From positions 9,864 to 61,127 of the forward strand of contig PLYK01000079.1 of NCBI GenBank assembly GCA_003151775.1: a stretch of 51,264 bases of DNA, written 5' to 3'. The translations under genes and the position numbers were made by a program. The stretch is from Geobacter sp. Lineage in GTDB: Bacteria; Desulfobacterota; Desulfuromonadia; Geobacterales; Pseudopelobacteraceae. This document shows, in pieces, positions 8,786 to 18,419 of this stretch. The first letter of the stretch is position 1. Each line of letters begins with the position of its first letter. A model generated the notes under the pieces. That model searched no databases and was not told where the DNA came from. It saw nothing but the letters and a program-made list of their open reading frames with translations.

Positions 8786-10152
8786 CGGACAGACCCAAAC
8801 ATATCCTGATCATCGACGACGAGGAAAACCTGCGCCACATGCTCTCGGTCATGCTGACGCGCCAGGGATACATGGCCGATACGGCCGCCAACGGCGTTTT
8901 TGGCCTGGAACGTCTCGAATCGGCGATGTACGATTTTGTCCTCTGCGACATCCGCATGCCGGAGATGGACGGCAAGGCCCTCCTGGCCAGGGCGTTGGAG
9001 GCGCGCATCGCCTCGCCGTTTATCATGATGTCCGCCTACGGAACGGTGGACACCGCGGTGGAGTGCATGAAGATGGGAGCCTACGACTTCATCTCCAAGC
9101 CGTTCAAAAAAGACGAGATTGTGATGGTCTTGAAAAAGGCGGAGGAGCGGGAGCGTCTCAAGTCGGAAAACAAGCGGCTGCGGGAGCTTGTTGCCGGCAA
9201 GGAGGGCTTCTGCGGCATCATCAGCCGCAATCCGGCCATGCAGGAGATCTTCTCCCAGATCAAAAGGATTGCCGGCCTCAAGACCACCGCGCTGATCCTG
9301 GGAGAATCCGGCACCGGCAAGGAACTCGTGGCAAGCGCCATTCACACGTGCGGGAACAGGGCAAAGAAGCCGTTCGTGGCGGTCAACTGCGGCGCCATCC
9401 CCGAGAATCTGCTGGAAAGCGAGCTGTTCGGCCATGTGCGTGGCGCCTTCACCGATGCATCCGGCAACAAGACCGGCCTGTTCGAACAGGCCGACAACGG
9501 AACGCTCTTCCTCGACGAGATCGGCGAGATGCCGCCGGCCCTGCAGGTCAAGCTCCTGCGCGTGCTCCAGGAGGAAGAGATCCGCCAGGTGGGGGCCGCT
9601 GTATCCCGAAAGGTCAATGTGCGTGTCGTCTCGGCCACGTCCCGGGACCTGGAGGCGGATGTGCGCTCAGGCCGCTTTCGCGAGGATCTCTACTTCCGGC
9701 TCAACGTCTTCAGCATCAGCCTGCCGCCGCTGCGGGAGCGGATCGAGGACATCCCCATGCTGGCGGAACATTTCATTGCCAAATATAAGGCCTTTGACGG
9801 CGCCGCGCCTGCCAGGATCACCCCGGACGCCATGCGCAGGCTGACGGCATACGATTGGCCCGGCAATATCCGTGAGCTGGAAAATGTCATTGAGCGCGCA
9901 ACCATCCTCTGCGTGGACGCCGCGGTCACCGCCGAATGCCTGCCGCCCAGGGTCGGCGGCGGTATGGGAACCGCGGCGGCGCACCGGCCGGACGAAAATC
10001 TCTCCATCAAGAAGGCTGAAGACGCCCTGGAGCGGGATCTCATCCGCAAGGCCCTGGCCAAGACCGGCGGCAACCGCACCAAGGCGGCCAAGATCCTGGA
10101 GATCAGCCTCCGTTCCCTGCTCTATAAGCTCAAGGAGTTCGGGATCGAGTAA
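8782..10152 (+). CDS. Sigma-54-type response regulator, NtrC family, GAFTDA variant
   Basis: This 456-residue activator has a receiver domain (residues 1-120; acidic pocket D12/D13, phosphoacceptor D56 in [11 protein letters not shown]), an AAA+ domain (Walker A GESGTGKE at 174-181, Walker [11 protein letters not shown] near 241) and a Fis-type helix-turn-helix at the C terminus (about 423-456). The sigma-54 contact loop reads GAFTDA (221-226) rather than GAFTGA. GGAGAGG at 8771-8777 supports the ATG, which overlaps the kinase stop (ATGA). It should be phosphorylated by that kinase and act with the rpoN product encoded in the same run. Targets are unknown; the downstream pilus operon is an obvious candidate. 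Confidence 0.95.
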   Translation: MTDRPKHILIIDDEENLRHMLSVMLTRQGYMADTAANGVFGLERLESAMYDFVLCDIRMPEMDGKALLARALEARIASPFIMMSAYGTVDTAVECMKMGAYDFISKPFKKDEIVMVLKKAEERERLKSENKRLRELVAGKEGFCGIISRNPAMQEIFSQIKRIAGLKTTALILGESGTGKELVASAIHTCGNRAKKPFVAVNCGAIPENLLESELFGHVRGAFTDASGNKTGLFEQADNGTLFLDEIGEMPPALQVKLLRVLQEEEIRQVGAAVSRKVNVRVVSATSRDLEADVRSGRFREDLYFRLNVFSISLPPLRERIEDIPMLAEHFIAKYKAFDGAAPARITPDAMRRLTAYDWPGNIRELENVIERATILCVDAAVTAECLPPRVGGGMGTAAAHRPDENLSIKKAEDALERDLIRKALAKTGGNRTKAAKILEISLRSLLYKLKEFGIE

Positions 10153-10165
10153 GTTTCTAAAAAGT

Positions 10166-10190
10166 CCCCCCGCCCCTTGCGGGAGGGGGG
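10166..10190 (+). terminator. GC-rich hairpin after the rpoN-PTS run
   Basis: Ten-base arms CCCCCCGCCC and GGGAGGGGGG pair with one mismatch around a five-base loop, 13 bases after the regulator stop codon. There is no downstream T-run, so it is not a textbook intrinsic terminator. It may stop transcription together with the second hairpin, or stabilise the 3' end of the message. Confidence 0.5.
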
Positions 10191-10214
10191 TGGGGGAAGG
10201 CACCACATATCCAA

Positions 10215-10247
10215 AGACCCTAAAGGTTTTTTAAACCTTTAGGGTCT
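10215..10247. terminator. Perfect 15-bp inverted repeat, terminator-like
   Basis: AGACCCTAAAGGTTT at 10215-10229 and its exact complement at 10233-10247 are separated by three T bases. The stem is strong and symmetrical, so it could act in both directions. It lies between the regulator gene and the DsbC-like gene and is the natural boundary between the two transcription units. No T-run follows on the + strand. Confidence 0.55.
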
Positions 10248-10430
10248 GAACCCCCGAGTAGGCAAAAAATGCGTGGTTGTTGAGGCGTTCAAGGGACCAG
10301 GTGTGAAAAAAATGCGGAGCAATCAAAATCTGTTTTGAAAAACATTTTAAAATCAATATGTTATCTTTCTTGTGTTTACGGGCACTTATTTTGCTTCACC
10401 AAAACAACATTTCCAGAAAGGAATCATCTC

Positions 10431-11219
10431 ATGCTCAAGGTACTTGTTTCCGTTATCGCATGTGTCACCCTTTTCACCACGCCGTTATTCGCCATGGATA
10501 AAGAGGGGCACAAAAGTGACTGCACGTCATGCCACACCCTTTCGACCAAAGAGGCCTCGGAACTTCTCAAGGCCACCGGCGGAACGGTCAAATCCATCAA
10601 ATATGCCCCAATAAAGGGGATGTATGAGATTCTGATGGAGAAGGACGGCAAGCAGGGTCTCGTCTATGTCGATTTTGCCAAGAAGCACATCATGCAGGGC
10701 TTCACCATCGACCTGGCAACCATGCAGCCGGTCACGGCACACACGCAGCAGGAGTTGCCCCAGCAAAAACAGCCGGCCTCCCTCGACGTCAAGACCATCC
10801 CGCTGGAAAACTCCATCGTCATGGGCAACCCCAAGGGCGCCAAAAAGATCTATGTCTTTACCGACCCGGATTGTCCCTACTGCCGCAAATTCCATGCTGA
10901 ACTGAAGGCGCTCGCGAAATCGGCACCGGATGTGGCGATTTACATAATGCCGTTCCCGCTGGCCATGCATCCGGGCGCCTACGACAAGGCGCGGGCGGTC
11001 CTGGAGGCCAAGACCCTGGACGTACTGGACAACGCCTTTGAAGGCAAGGATGTTCCCAAGCCGGCAAAGGATGCCAGCAAGGCCCAGGTCGATTCCAACA
11101 TCAAGTTCGGCAATGCCAACGGCATCACGGGTACTCCGACGCTGGTCCTGCCGGACGGCAAGATCATAGTGGGCGGCAGGGATGCGGATGCGTTGAAGAA
11201 GATGCTGGAAGGTAAGTAA
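10431..11219 (+). CDS. DsbC/DsbG-like periplasmic thiol protein with an N-terminal CxxCH motif
   Basis: This 262-residue secreted protein has a signal peptide (residues 1 to about 21), a CTSCH motif at 31-35, a DsbC-like N-terminal region (about 38-90) and a thioredoxin fold with the active site C148-P-Y-C151 and the cis-proline segment TGTPT near 230-235. DsbC-type proteins isomerise disulfides or keep cysteines reduced. CTSCH has the form of a haem c site, which is not part of ordinary DsbC. AAAGGA at 10417-10422 supports the ATG at 10431; the longer in-frame reading from 10335 lacks such a site. Standing just before the pilY1 operon and near a multihaem cytochrome, it may mature cysteine-rich exported proteins; that is inference. 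Confidence 0.88.
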   Translation: MLKVLVSVIACVTLFTTPLFAMDKEGHKSDCTSCHTLSTKEASELLKATGGTVKSIKYAPIKGMYEILMEKDGKQGLVYVDFAKKHIMQGFTIDLATMQPVTAHTQQELPQQKQPASLDVKTIPLENSIVMGNPKGAKKIYVFTDPDCPYCRKFHAELKALAKSAPDVAIYIMPFPLAMHPGAYDKARAVLEAKTLDVLDNAFEGKDVPKPAKDASKAQVDSNIKFGNANGITGTPTLVLPDGKIIVGGRDADALKKMLEGK

Positions 11220-11259
11220 CCAGGTCCATTAGGAAAAATAACAATTGGGGGGTGAACTT

Positions 11260-11610
11260 ATGCTATCATCATTGCGGTATATCACGGTTGTTTTCTGTTG
11301 TTTGATGCTGCATGTCACTCTCCTGGAGCGCCACGGCTTCGCCAATATGTCAACCGGCTTTCGGGTACCAGTCGATCGCGAAGCGGTCAACTGCTTTTTT
11401 GGCGCGCTGCGAAAGGATGGCAGGATAATGGTCAACATGGTCCCAGGTGCTGCCGGCATGGTGTATAGCATCACTCCGACTACCCCTGTGACGTTGAATG
11501 GTTCTCCGGTAGGACTGAATTATTTGGCAAATGGGATGCCGATTGTTTTGATCCTGAACAGACAAAAGATTGTTGACGAGATCAAGGTTAGACCGGTTGG
11601 AGGCAATTAA
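11260..11610 (+). CDS. Small secreted protein of unknown function upstream of pilY1
   Basis: I do not recognise a family. The 116-residue product starts with a hydrophobic stretch (about residues 5-24) resembling a signal peptide, followed by a soluble, glycine- and valine-rich part containing one cysteine and the segment PVTLNGSPVGLNYLANG. A GGGGGGTG run at 11247-11254 supports the ATG at 11260 over the TTG at 11245. It ends one base before the pilY1 ATG and is evidently co-transcribed with it, so a role in pilus tip assembly or PilY1 export is plausible but unproven. Confidence 0.75.
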   Translation: MLSSLRYITVVFCCLMLHVTLLERHGFANMSTGFRVPVDREAVNCFFGALRKDGRIMVNMVPGAAGMVYSITPTTPVTLNGSPVGLNYLANGMPIVLILNRQKIVDEIKVRPVGGN

Positions 11611-11611
11611 T

Positions 11612-14600
11612 ATGAAGCGGCTCATTACAGCAACTCTCGTGATGTTTGTGTTGGTGTTTTCTTCATTTCAAACGGTTTTAGCAGCTAGTGCTCCGTCCGC
11701 CCCGACCGCCAATCCAGCTACTTCACTCACAAGCACCAGTTTTTCCGCCAACTGGTCAGCATCTTCCGGAGCTACTTCTTACTATATCGATGTTGGCACG
11801 ACCAGCGGAGGCACCGACATAAAATCCAATGTGAGTGTTAGCAGCGGTACAACCTATTCGGTTACCGGACTGACTGGAGGGATAACCTACTATTACCAAG
11901 TGAGAGCACATAACAGCAGTGGCACCAGCGGGAATTCCAACGTTGTTAGTCAGTTGACCTATTCTCCCGCTCCGGTTGCAACAGCCGCAACCACATACCT
12001 TCCCGACGGCAGCGGATTCACGGCAAACTGGAACGCATCGACCTCAGCGACAGCGTATGCTCTTGATGTATCAAACAATAGTAGCTTTCCCACCAGCTAT
12101 TATACTACCACTTATCCAAGCGTAACCTCCGCAACCGTCACGGGTCTTTTGCCAGGGACAAACTATTACTACCGGGTCCGCGCTATCGACAACTCGGGAA
12201 CCAATCCGACCAACTCTAACGTCATCACCGCATTGACAATCCCGGCCGCGCCGGTGCCTACCGGCCAAACAACAACAACCACCACCTCTTTTAAGGTCAC
12301 ATGGACAGCTTCCCCCACCGCTACAGGGTATTATCTCGATGTGGCAACGGACAGCGGCTTTGTCAACATGCTGGCCGGTTACAATAATTTGAACGTTAAT
12401 AACGTTACCTCGTATACCGTGACCGGTGTCACCCCGGTCACTAACTACTACTACCGCGTGCGCGCCTACAATGGGAGCGGCACCGGTAACTCTTCAGCCG
12501 GCACATATGTTGACTATATCGCGCCGACGCTGGTCAGCCTGACGGTTGGAACAAGCAGCTCCGATGCTAATCCGGTGTTGATCAGCAATGGGATAAGCTT
12601 TAACGGGGGGCCGTATATCAGAACAGCCACTCCGTATCTGACTGCCACCTTCAGCGAACCGGTGCTCGGAGTTCAATATAGCGTCGCGAGTCAAGGCATC
12701 ACGCTGACAAATTCCGGCGGAACTATAAAAGCCCTGGCAACACCGTACACACCGGCCAACAGCACCACAGCAACCCCCGGAAGCGCCGGAAGCCCGTCGT
12801 CAGCGACGTTTCAACCGGCTACGGCCCTGGCAACCACCACATGTGCAACGTCGAAGTATACCGTCACATTCTCCGGCGGTCAAACCACCACCACCATTCA
12901 TGATGCTGGGTCGACTACCCCGACGTACGATAACGCCATGACATCGGCCGGCCCATTCTCCTTTACCGTTGATACGACCAATCCGACAGTCAGTTCCGTA
13001 TCACCTGCGACCGGCGCGACCGGGATAGCCGTCACCCAGGCTGTCACGGTTGTGTTTACGGAAAATTGCTCTATGGATTATACCGGCTATAACTCTACAA
13101 ATATCCAGTTGACCAATAGCAGCGGAACGGTGATTCCTGTCGCAATTGCCTGGTCTCCGTCTGCTCCCTATACGACGTTGACCTTGACACCCGCTGCCAA
13201 TCTCGACTACAACACTACCTATACATTGACACTTAACAACATTAAAGACGCCGCCGGAAATTTGTTGAGTGGAACCGGTTCGTTTACTTCCCAGTTCACA
13301 ACTCAGGAACTAAGCGCCTCAGCCTATAGTGTTATTCCATCGTTTCTCTCCTCGCCGGTTACGCCGAACGTGCTGATTGTCCTGGACAACTCCAACAGCA
13401 TGGATGAGACCCTCAACACCGGGGACGCCATCGGCTCATTCAACTGCACCGACCCGAATAATTCGAATACCTGCAGCCGGTCCGTGCTTGCCAGGCAGGC
13501 ATTGATCAACCTGATCAATACCTATGCCGGCAAGATAAATATCGGCTTGATGTCCTACTACCTGCCGGACGCTACCAGTAAATCCTGGTACGTTTACAAC
13601 AATTTCTACTTTGTTTCGTATGACCCGCGCACCTATTGCGGCATAATTCCCCCGCCCACGGCATGTTACAATTACTGCTTAAATGAAAATCCCCAATCGG
13701 TGCCCAACACGGACTATGGATTCGGTATTGCAGGCACGAATTATACCCCGTCTGCGAATGAAGCGGCTTGTGACAATGCCTGCCGCGGCAATGACCCGAA
13801 TTACACCGGAATCTTCAATGCCAATTTTCAGGCAAACTTCAGGGAGCCGATCATAAACGGGTCATCCGACTCTAACGGCAGCGCTCCGGGCGGCGCGAAA
13901 CGCGCGAACTACTGCGCCAATATCTACCCGAAAACAGTTGCCTATAATTACACCGATAATTCGGGGCATACCGGAACATTGTACCACAGCATTGTAGGCA
14001 CGTTTTATTCTACTAGCAACTCACAGGGAACGGCCTTCCTGAACGCCGAGAGCCCGCAGGGGACGCCGAACTACAGTACGAATGAGAGTCATACCAGTTC
14101 GTCAAACTACTATTACTACCAGAATAAAGTGACGCCCAACACGTACCCGTATAATATAGGGTACTCATCACCCTTTAATAATTCTGCATTTCAGGGAACG
14201 GATGACGACCTGGCAAATGGTTTCCTGAATTATGGTCAGTCGAACATGTGGTATCCTCCGTATAATGGAGCAGCGGCACCCACATGGTCGGCGAACCCGT
14301 ATACGGTGTCCAGTGGCATGACCGGTGGTTTTCTGCACGTGCCGGCAGCAATCAATAATCCGAGCAATAATACGCAACTGAACGCATTATTGAATAAACT
14401 CGGGGCCAACGGCTTCAAGAATGATGCGACTGACTATATGGCTTGCTCATCATCCGGCTCCAATGCAAATCGCTGCAGCTACATCGTGAACGCCGGCCCC
14501 ACCCCCACGGCATCAACATTGCAAAATGCTATCGATTATTTAAACGGAACATTAGCCGCCGGAAGAACACAAGCCAATTCCACTCCGAGCACGCCCATTC

Positions 14601-17566
14601 AATACAGTTGTCAGAAGTCCTTTATTATCTACGTAACAGATGGCCTGCCGAGTGTTGATAACGGCGCCGGGTCTGTTACCGATGCAACCGCGCTTGTAAC
14701 CGGAAAAGACGCCAGCGGTAACCCGGTAACCGTGCCGGGAGGCACTGCACTGGACAAACTGAAGCTACTGCGCTGCCCGGCCAGTCCGATTGCTGGTGTC
14801 AATTGTGGAGTTGCTCCCACGATAAACGGCGCGCAAGTCAAATCAGACGTCATGACCTATGTTCTCGGATTGGCTATGACACCCAAGGCTGGTACGCTGC
14901 TCGACCAAATGGCTGTGACCGGCGGTACGGCGACTGCGGCCGGCCATGCCTACTATGCCAATGACCCGACCTCATTGAACAACTCGCTGATAACCATTTT
15001 TCAAAATATACTTGCGCAGCTTTCAGCCGGTACAGCCGCGTCGATTCTCAACAATAGCGAGGGTAGCGGCGCCAACCTGCTGCAAGCGGTCTTCTACCCG
15101 AATAAGACATTTGACTCGAACACGCAGTGTGGATGGACCGGCGAAATGCAGAATCTGTGGTATTACGTGGATCCGTCCCTCAATAATTCCACAATTCGGG
15201 AAGATACAAACAATGATGACGAATTGAATCTGAAATACGATAAGATTGTCCATTTTTATTTCGATAACACCCAAAACAAGACATTGGTGAATATTTATTC
15301 GGATGCAAACGGAGATGGCATAGCTGATTCGACTACACCGGACAGCACCGTTGCTCCGGACTATGTCAAAAGTCTTTGGAAAGCCGGCGTACTATTGTGG
15401 AGGCGAGATGTTACCGCAGACCCGAGAACGATTTACACCGGCCTGTTTTCATCAGCCGGCGCCACGCCAAGTCTGTTGGCGCTCTCGCTGTTCAACACAA
15501 ATCCGAATCTGGATCTACTGCAAATACCTGCTGCGCTCACATTGGTCCAGAGACAGGCTAAAGCCACAACGCTGATCAACTGGGTTTACGGCTCAGATCA
15601 AGGCAATGACTCCGATGGTACCGTGTACCGGGCGCGCACGATCACCATGAACACCTGTTCGAATGACATGTCGTTGCGGTGCTCGACGAACAGCGACTGC
15701 CTGATTAAAGGCGTTGCCGGAACCTGCAGCAGTCTGAATAGCGAATGGAGGCTGGGTGACATTATCTCATCGACACCAAAGCTTGTCGCGAATGTGAAGC
15801 TGAACAGCTATGACCTTATGGCGCCGAGCGGCTATAGCGATACGTCATACGCCGGTTTTACAACAACCACAACGTACCAGAACCGGGGAATGGCCTTCGT
15901 CGGGGGCAACGATGGCATGCTGCACGCATTTAAATTAGGCACCCTTCAGGAACTAACCGGAAGATATGACAAGACACAAATCACCGGCACGAATCTTGGC
16001 CGCGAAGAATGGGCTTATGTCCCCCAAAGTGTTCTGCCGTATCTGACGTACTTGACAAGCGCATCCTATCAGCATATTTACCTTGTAGATAAAACCCCCA
16101 CTGTCACCGATGTTAGCATTGGCCTTCCGACCGGGTGTTCCACGGATTATTCCGCCTGCGCCAAAGACCCGACGACGTGGCGCACAGTACTCATTGGCGG
16201 CATGGGCATTGGAGGCGCCGTTAAATTGGATGCCGATTCATGCACGGCGCCGGCTAACTGTGTAAAGACCCCTGTCACGGATTCCAGGTTTCCGGGAATC
16301 GGCCTGTCATCTTATTTTGCACTAGATGTCACTAACCCGGAAGCGCCTAAATACCTATGGGAATTCAATGGTGACCCCAGCAACTCAAATTTTCTCGGAT
16401 ACACCACAACAGGGCCGGCAATCGTCCGTATCGCCATGAAGGACTCTAACGGGAATCCAGACAACACCAAAAACGGCAAATGGTTCGCAGTGTTTGCGTC
16501 CGGACCAACCGGGCCGATCAACACGACCCTGCAGTCCTTTTTGGGTCAATCAGACCAGAACCTGAAAATCTTCATTGTAGATCTGGCTACCGGAACTCTG
16601 GTCAAGACGATCGACACCCTCATCCCAAATGCATTTGCCGGCACTCTCAGCACCAACGTGATCGATGTCGACCGCGCCAATTCGTCGTCACAAGGTTTCT
16701 ACAGTGACGACGCCGTGTACATAGGTTACACGCAATTGGACTCGACAACGGGTACCTGGACAAAAGGCGGTGTCCTTCGTTTGTTGACTCAGGAAAGTTC
16801 CGATCCCGGGAGTTCGAGTTCGACAAAACAATGGCAGTTGAGCACGCTGATCAGCGGCATCGGACCGGTCACAACCGCTGTGGCAAAACTGCAGGACAGG
16901 GCGAATGCAAACCTTTGGATTTATTTCGGAACCGGCAGATATTTTTTCAAAGGAGATGATCCGACAACAACGACACAAAAATTATACGGCGTTAAAGAGC
17001 CATGCTACAACACAAATAATAAATTCAACCTCTCGTGCACCTCGTCTGTGACAACTGCAACCACCACCAATTGCTCCACTGTGTTGGGAAACGCAACCGG
17101 TCTGTGCGACCAATCGGGTACGACATCGACCGCTCCTTCATTAACATTGGACGGCACTATTGCAGGATGGTTCATTACACTGGACGCCGCGGGCGGCACA
17201 TCCTACTCGGAGCGTGTGATCACGGACCCGGTCGCGTTGACCAACGGCAACGTATTTTTCACGACATTCAAACCAAATTCGGATGTGTGCGCCTTTGGCG
17301 GTAATTCACTGATCTGGGCGCTGAACTATAACACCGGCGGAGTACCGCGGAGTGCAACGATGCAGGGGACCGCGCTGATGCAATCCTCAACCGGCGCATT
17401 CGCTGAACTCTCATTGGCATCGGCATTTTCAAACCCCGGAAATAGCCGGCTGGATGGACGTCGTTCGTCAGCAACGATTCAAGGGGTACCACCAACACAA
17501 CAAGGTCTCGTATTGGTAAAGAATCCGACACCGGTAAAGAAATTTCTGCATGTGCGGGAAAAATAA
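11612..17566 (+). CDS. pilY1: PilY1-type type IV pilus tip/adhesion protein with fibronectin repeats
   Basis: PilY1 proteins sit at the pilus tip or cell surface and govern pilus extension, adhesion and surface sensing. This 1984-residue protein has a signal peptide (1 to about 26), three fibronectin type III repeats (about 27-310, each starting near APxxP and ending in YYYxVRAxxxSGT), an SbsA-type Ig-like domain (about 455-565), a von Willebrand A-like region whose metal site D592-x-S594-x-S596 is in LIVLDNSNSMDE, a calcium loop DANGDGIAD (1231-1239), and the PilY1 beta-propeller with GGNDGMLHAF (1431-1440). GGAGG at 11599-11603 fixes the start; an upstream in-frame ATG at 11570 lies inside the previous gene. 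It heads a minor-pilin operon and is longer than the Pseudomonas protein because of the N-terminal repeats. Confidence 0.95.
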   Translation: MKRLITATLVMFVLVFSSFQTVLAASAPSAPTANPATSLTSTSFSANWSASSGATSYYIDVGTTSGGTDIKSNVSVSSGTTYSVTGLTGGITYYYQVRAHNSSGTSGNSNVVSQLTYSPAPVATAATTYLPDGSGFTANWNASTSATAYALDVSNNSSFPTSYYTTTYPSVTSATVTGLLPGTNYYYRVRAIDNSGTNPTNSNVITALTIPAAPVPTGQTTTTTTSFKVTWTASPTATGYYLDVATDSGFVNMLAGYNNLNVNNVTSYTVTGVTPVTNYYYRVRAYNGSGTGNSSAGTYVDYIAPTLVSLTVGTSSSDANPVLISNGISFNGGPYIRTATPYLTATFSEPVLGVQYSVASQGITLTNSGGTIKALATPYTPANSTTATPGSAGSPSSATFQPATALATTTCATSKYTVTFSGGQTTTTIHDAGSTTPTYDNAMTSAGPFSFTVDTTNPTVSSVSPATGATGIAVTQAVTVVFTENCSMDYTGYNSTNIQLTNSSGTVIPVAIAWSPSAPYTTLTLTPAANLDYNTTYTLTLNNIKDAAGNLLSGTGSFTSQFTTQELSASAYSVIPSFLSSPVTPNVLIVLDNSNSMDETLNTGDAIGSFNCTDPNNSNTCSRSVLARQALINLINTYAGKINIGLMSYYLPDATSKSWYVYNNFYFVSYDPRTYCGIIPPPTACYNYCLNENPQSVPNTDYGFGIAGTNYTPSANEAACDNACRGNDPNYTGIFNANFQANFREPIINGSSDSNGSAPGGAKRANYCANIYPKTVAYNYTDNSGHTGTLYHSIVGTFYSTSNSQGTAFLNAESPQGTPNYSTNESHTSSSNYYYYQNKVTPNTYPYNIGYSSPFNNSAFQGTDDDLANGFLNYGQSNMWYPPYNGAAAPTWSANPYTVSSGMTGGFLHVPAAINNPSNNTQLNALLNKLGANGFKNDATDYMACSSSGSNANRCSYIVNAGPTPTASTLQNAIDYLNGTLAAGRTQANSTPSTPIQYSCQKSFIIYVTDGLPSVDNGAGSVTDATALVTGKDASGNPVTVPGGTALDKLKLLRCPASPIAGVNCGVAPTINGAQVKSDVMTYVLGLAMTPKAGTLLDQMAVTGGTATAAGHAYYANDPTSLNNSLITIFQNILAQLSAGTAASILNNSEGSGANLLQAVFYPNKTFDSNTQCGWTGEMQNLWYYVDPSLNNSTIREDTNNDDELNLKYDKIVHFYFDNTQNKTLVNIYSDANGDGIADSTTPDSTVAPDYVKSLWKAGVLLWRRDVTADPRTIYTGLFSSAGATPSLLALSLFNTNPNLDLLQIPAALTLVQRQAKATTLINWVYGSDQGNDSDGTVYRARTITMNTCSNDMSLRCSTNSDCLIKGVAGTCSSLNSEWRLGDIISSTPKLVANVKLNSYDLMAPSGYSDTSYAGFTTTTTYQNRGMAFVGGNDGMLHAFKLGTLQELTGRYDKTQITGTNLGREEWAYVPQSVLPYLTYLTSASYQHIYLVDKTPTVTDVSIGLPTGCSTDYSACAKDPTTWRTVLIGGMGIGGAVKLDADSCTAPANCVKTPVTDSRFPGIGLSSYFALDVTNPEAPKYLWEFNGDPSNSNFLGYTTTGPAIVRIAMKDSNGNPDNTKNGKWFAVFASGPTGPINTTLQSFLGQSDQNLKIFIVDLATGTLVKTIDTLIPNAFAGTLSTNVIDVDRANSSSQGFYSDDAVYIGYTQLDSTTGTWTKGGVLRLLTQESSDPGSSSSTKQWQLSTLISGIGPVTTAVAKLQDRANANLWIYFGTGRYFFKGDDPTTTTQKLYGVKEPCYNTNNKFNLSCTSSVTTATTTNCSTVLGNATGLCDQSGTTSTAPSLTLDGTIAGWFITLDAAGGTSYSERVITDPVALTNGNVFFTTFKPNSDVCAFGGNSLIWALNYNTGGVPRSATMQGTALMQSSTGAFAELSLASAFSNPGNSRLDGRRSSATIQGVPPTQQGLVLVKNPTPVKKFLHVREK

Positions 17567-18043
17567 ATGAAAAATGCTGGATTTACACTGGTCGAATTAT
17601 TAGTAGTAATTGGGCTTATCGCTATTATTTCGGCAATCGCTACGATGAATTTCAACTCATGGCAGAAAAAAGCCCAGATTGAAAGCCAAACCAGAACATT
17701 ATTTGCGAGTTTGAATCAGGCCCGCATTGACGCCATGCAACATAAACTGCCGAGGAGCATTGTGTTGTATCCGAATATGTATACGTATCGCCAATACACA
17801 TCTGAAAATGAGGCTCGTGCCGCCGGCAAAGTTATTCAGACACAACCTGTGGCATACACACTGACTGAAATCTCGGGGCCGGCCGACAATATAACGCTCT
17901 TCGATGTCAGAGGCTACACCGATGACACCGGAACAATCCAGATAAATCCAGCCGGTACCTCCGCGGCGGTTGACTGCGTCTTCGTATCCACCGGACGAAC
18001 AAACATAGGGAAAATGGCAAATGGCGCATGCACAATTAATTAA
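17567..18043 (+). CDS. Type IV pilin-like protein, FimT/GspH family
   Basis: This 158-residue pseudopilin has a five-residue leader MKNAG followed by FTLVELLVVIGLIAIISAI, the class III prepilin cleavage site (after G5, with Glu at +5) and hydrophobic helix. The globular part resembles GspH/FimT. The ATG follows the pilY1 stop immediately with no gap, so translation is probably coupled. It would be cleaved by PilD and take part in the minor pilin complex that primes pilus assembly with PilV, PilW, PilX and PilY1. Confidence 0.92.
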   Translation: MKNAGFTLVELLVVIGLIAIISAIATMNFNSWQKKAQIESQTRTLFASLNQARIDAMQHKLPRSIVLYPNMYTYRQYTSENEARAAGKVIQTQPVAYTLTEISGPADNITLFDVRGYTDDTGTIQINPAGTSAAVDCVFVSTGRTNIGKMANGACTIN

Positions 18044-18419
18044 CAGGTCCGGGTTCACCCTGATCGAATTCCTGGTTGCAATAGTTATCCTGATGGTCGG
18101 GATGCTTGGGTTATTGCAGGGAGTAAATGTTTCCATCAACGCCGGCCGGCAAAATCAGCTTCGCAACGAGGCCTCGCTTGTGGCGGACCAATGGCTTGCA
18201 ACTGAACTTGCGAAAGGTTTCAATAATGTGTCCACAACACCTCTATCCGGGAATGCGTATTCGTCTCGACGAATAGTGAATGGTTTTGTAAATTTTTCCG
18301 TGGCGCGATCCGGTGCGGTGTTTCAGAAATCGAAATCAGTTCAGTTCCAAGTCTCCTGGTATTACCGTGGAGCGAGATATGTCTGCAACGCAGGCGGGGT
18401 AGCGAGTAATACAAAATGA
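18021..18419 (+). CDS. pilV: Minor pilin PilV-like
   Basis: This 132-residue protein has a prepilin leader ending at G11, then FTLIEFLVAIVILMVGMLGL, typical of PilV. The helix continues into a short globular domain. The start overlaps the preceding pilin gene by 23 bases. A shorter start is not available without losing the leader. Order and overlap place it in the minor-pilin operon; function as a component of the pilus-priming complex follows from the family. Confidence 0.9.
   Translation: MAHAQLINRSGFTLIEFLVAIVILMVGMLGLLQGVNVSINAGRQNQLRNEASLVADQWLATELAKGFNNVSTTPLSGNAYSSRRIVNGFVNFSVARSGAVFQKSKSVQFQVSWYYRGARYVCNAGGVASNTK

Noticed and set aside
10153-10334. Sigma-54 (-24/-12) promoter for the downstream operon
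   Set aside because: GGCAC occurs near 10199, but no GC doublet lies at the required spacing.
10153-10430. Cyclic-di-GMP (GEMM) riboswitch before the pilus and cytochrome genes
   Set aside because: Such switches are frequent in Geobacter, but I could not find the conserved GEMM core in the gaps before 10431, 11260 or 20489.
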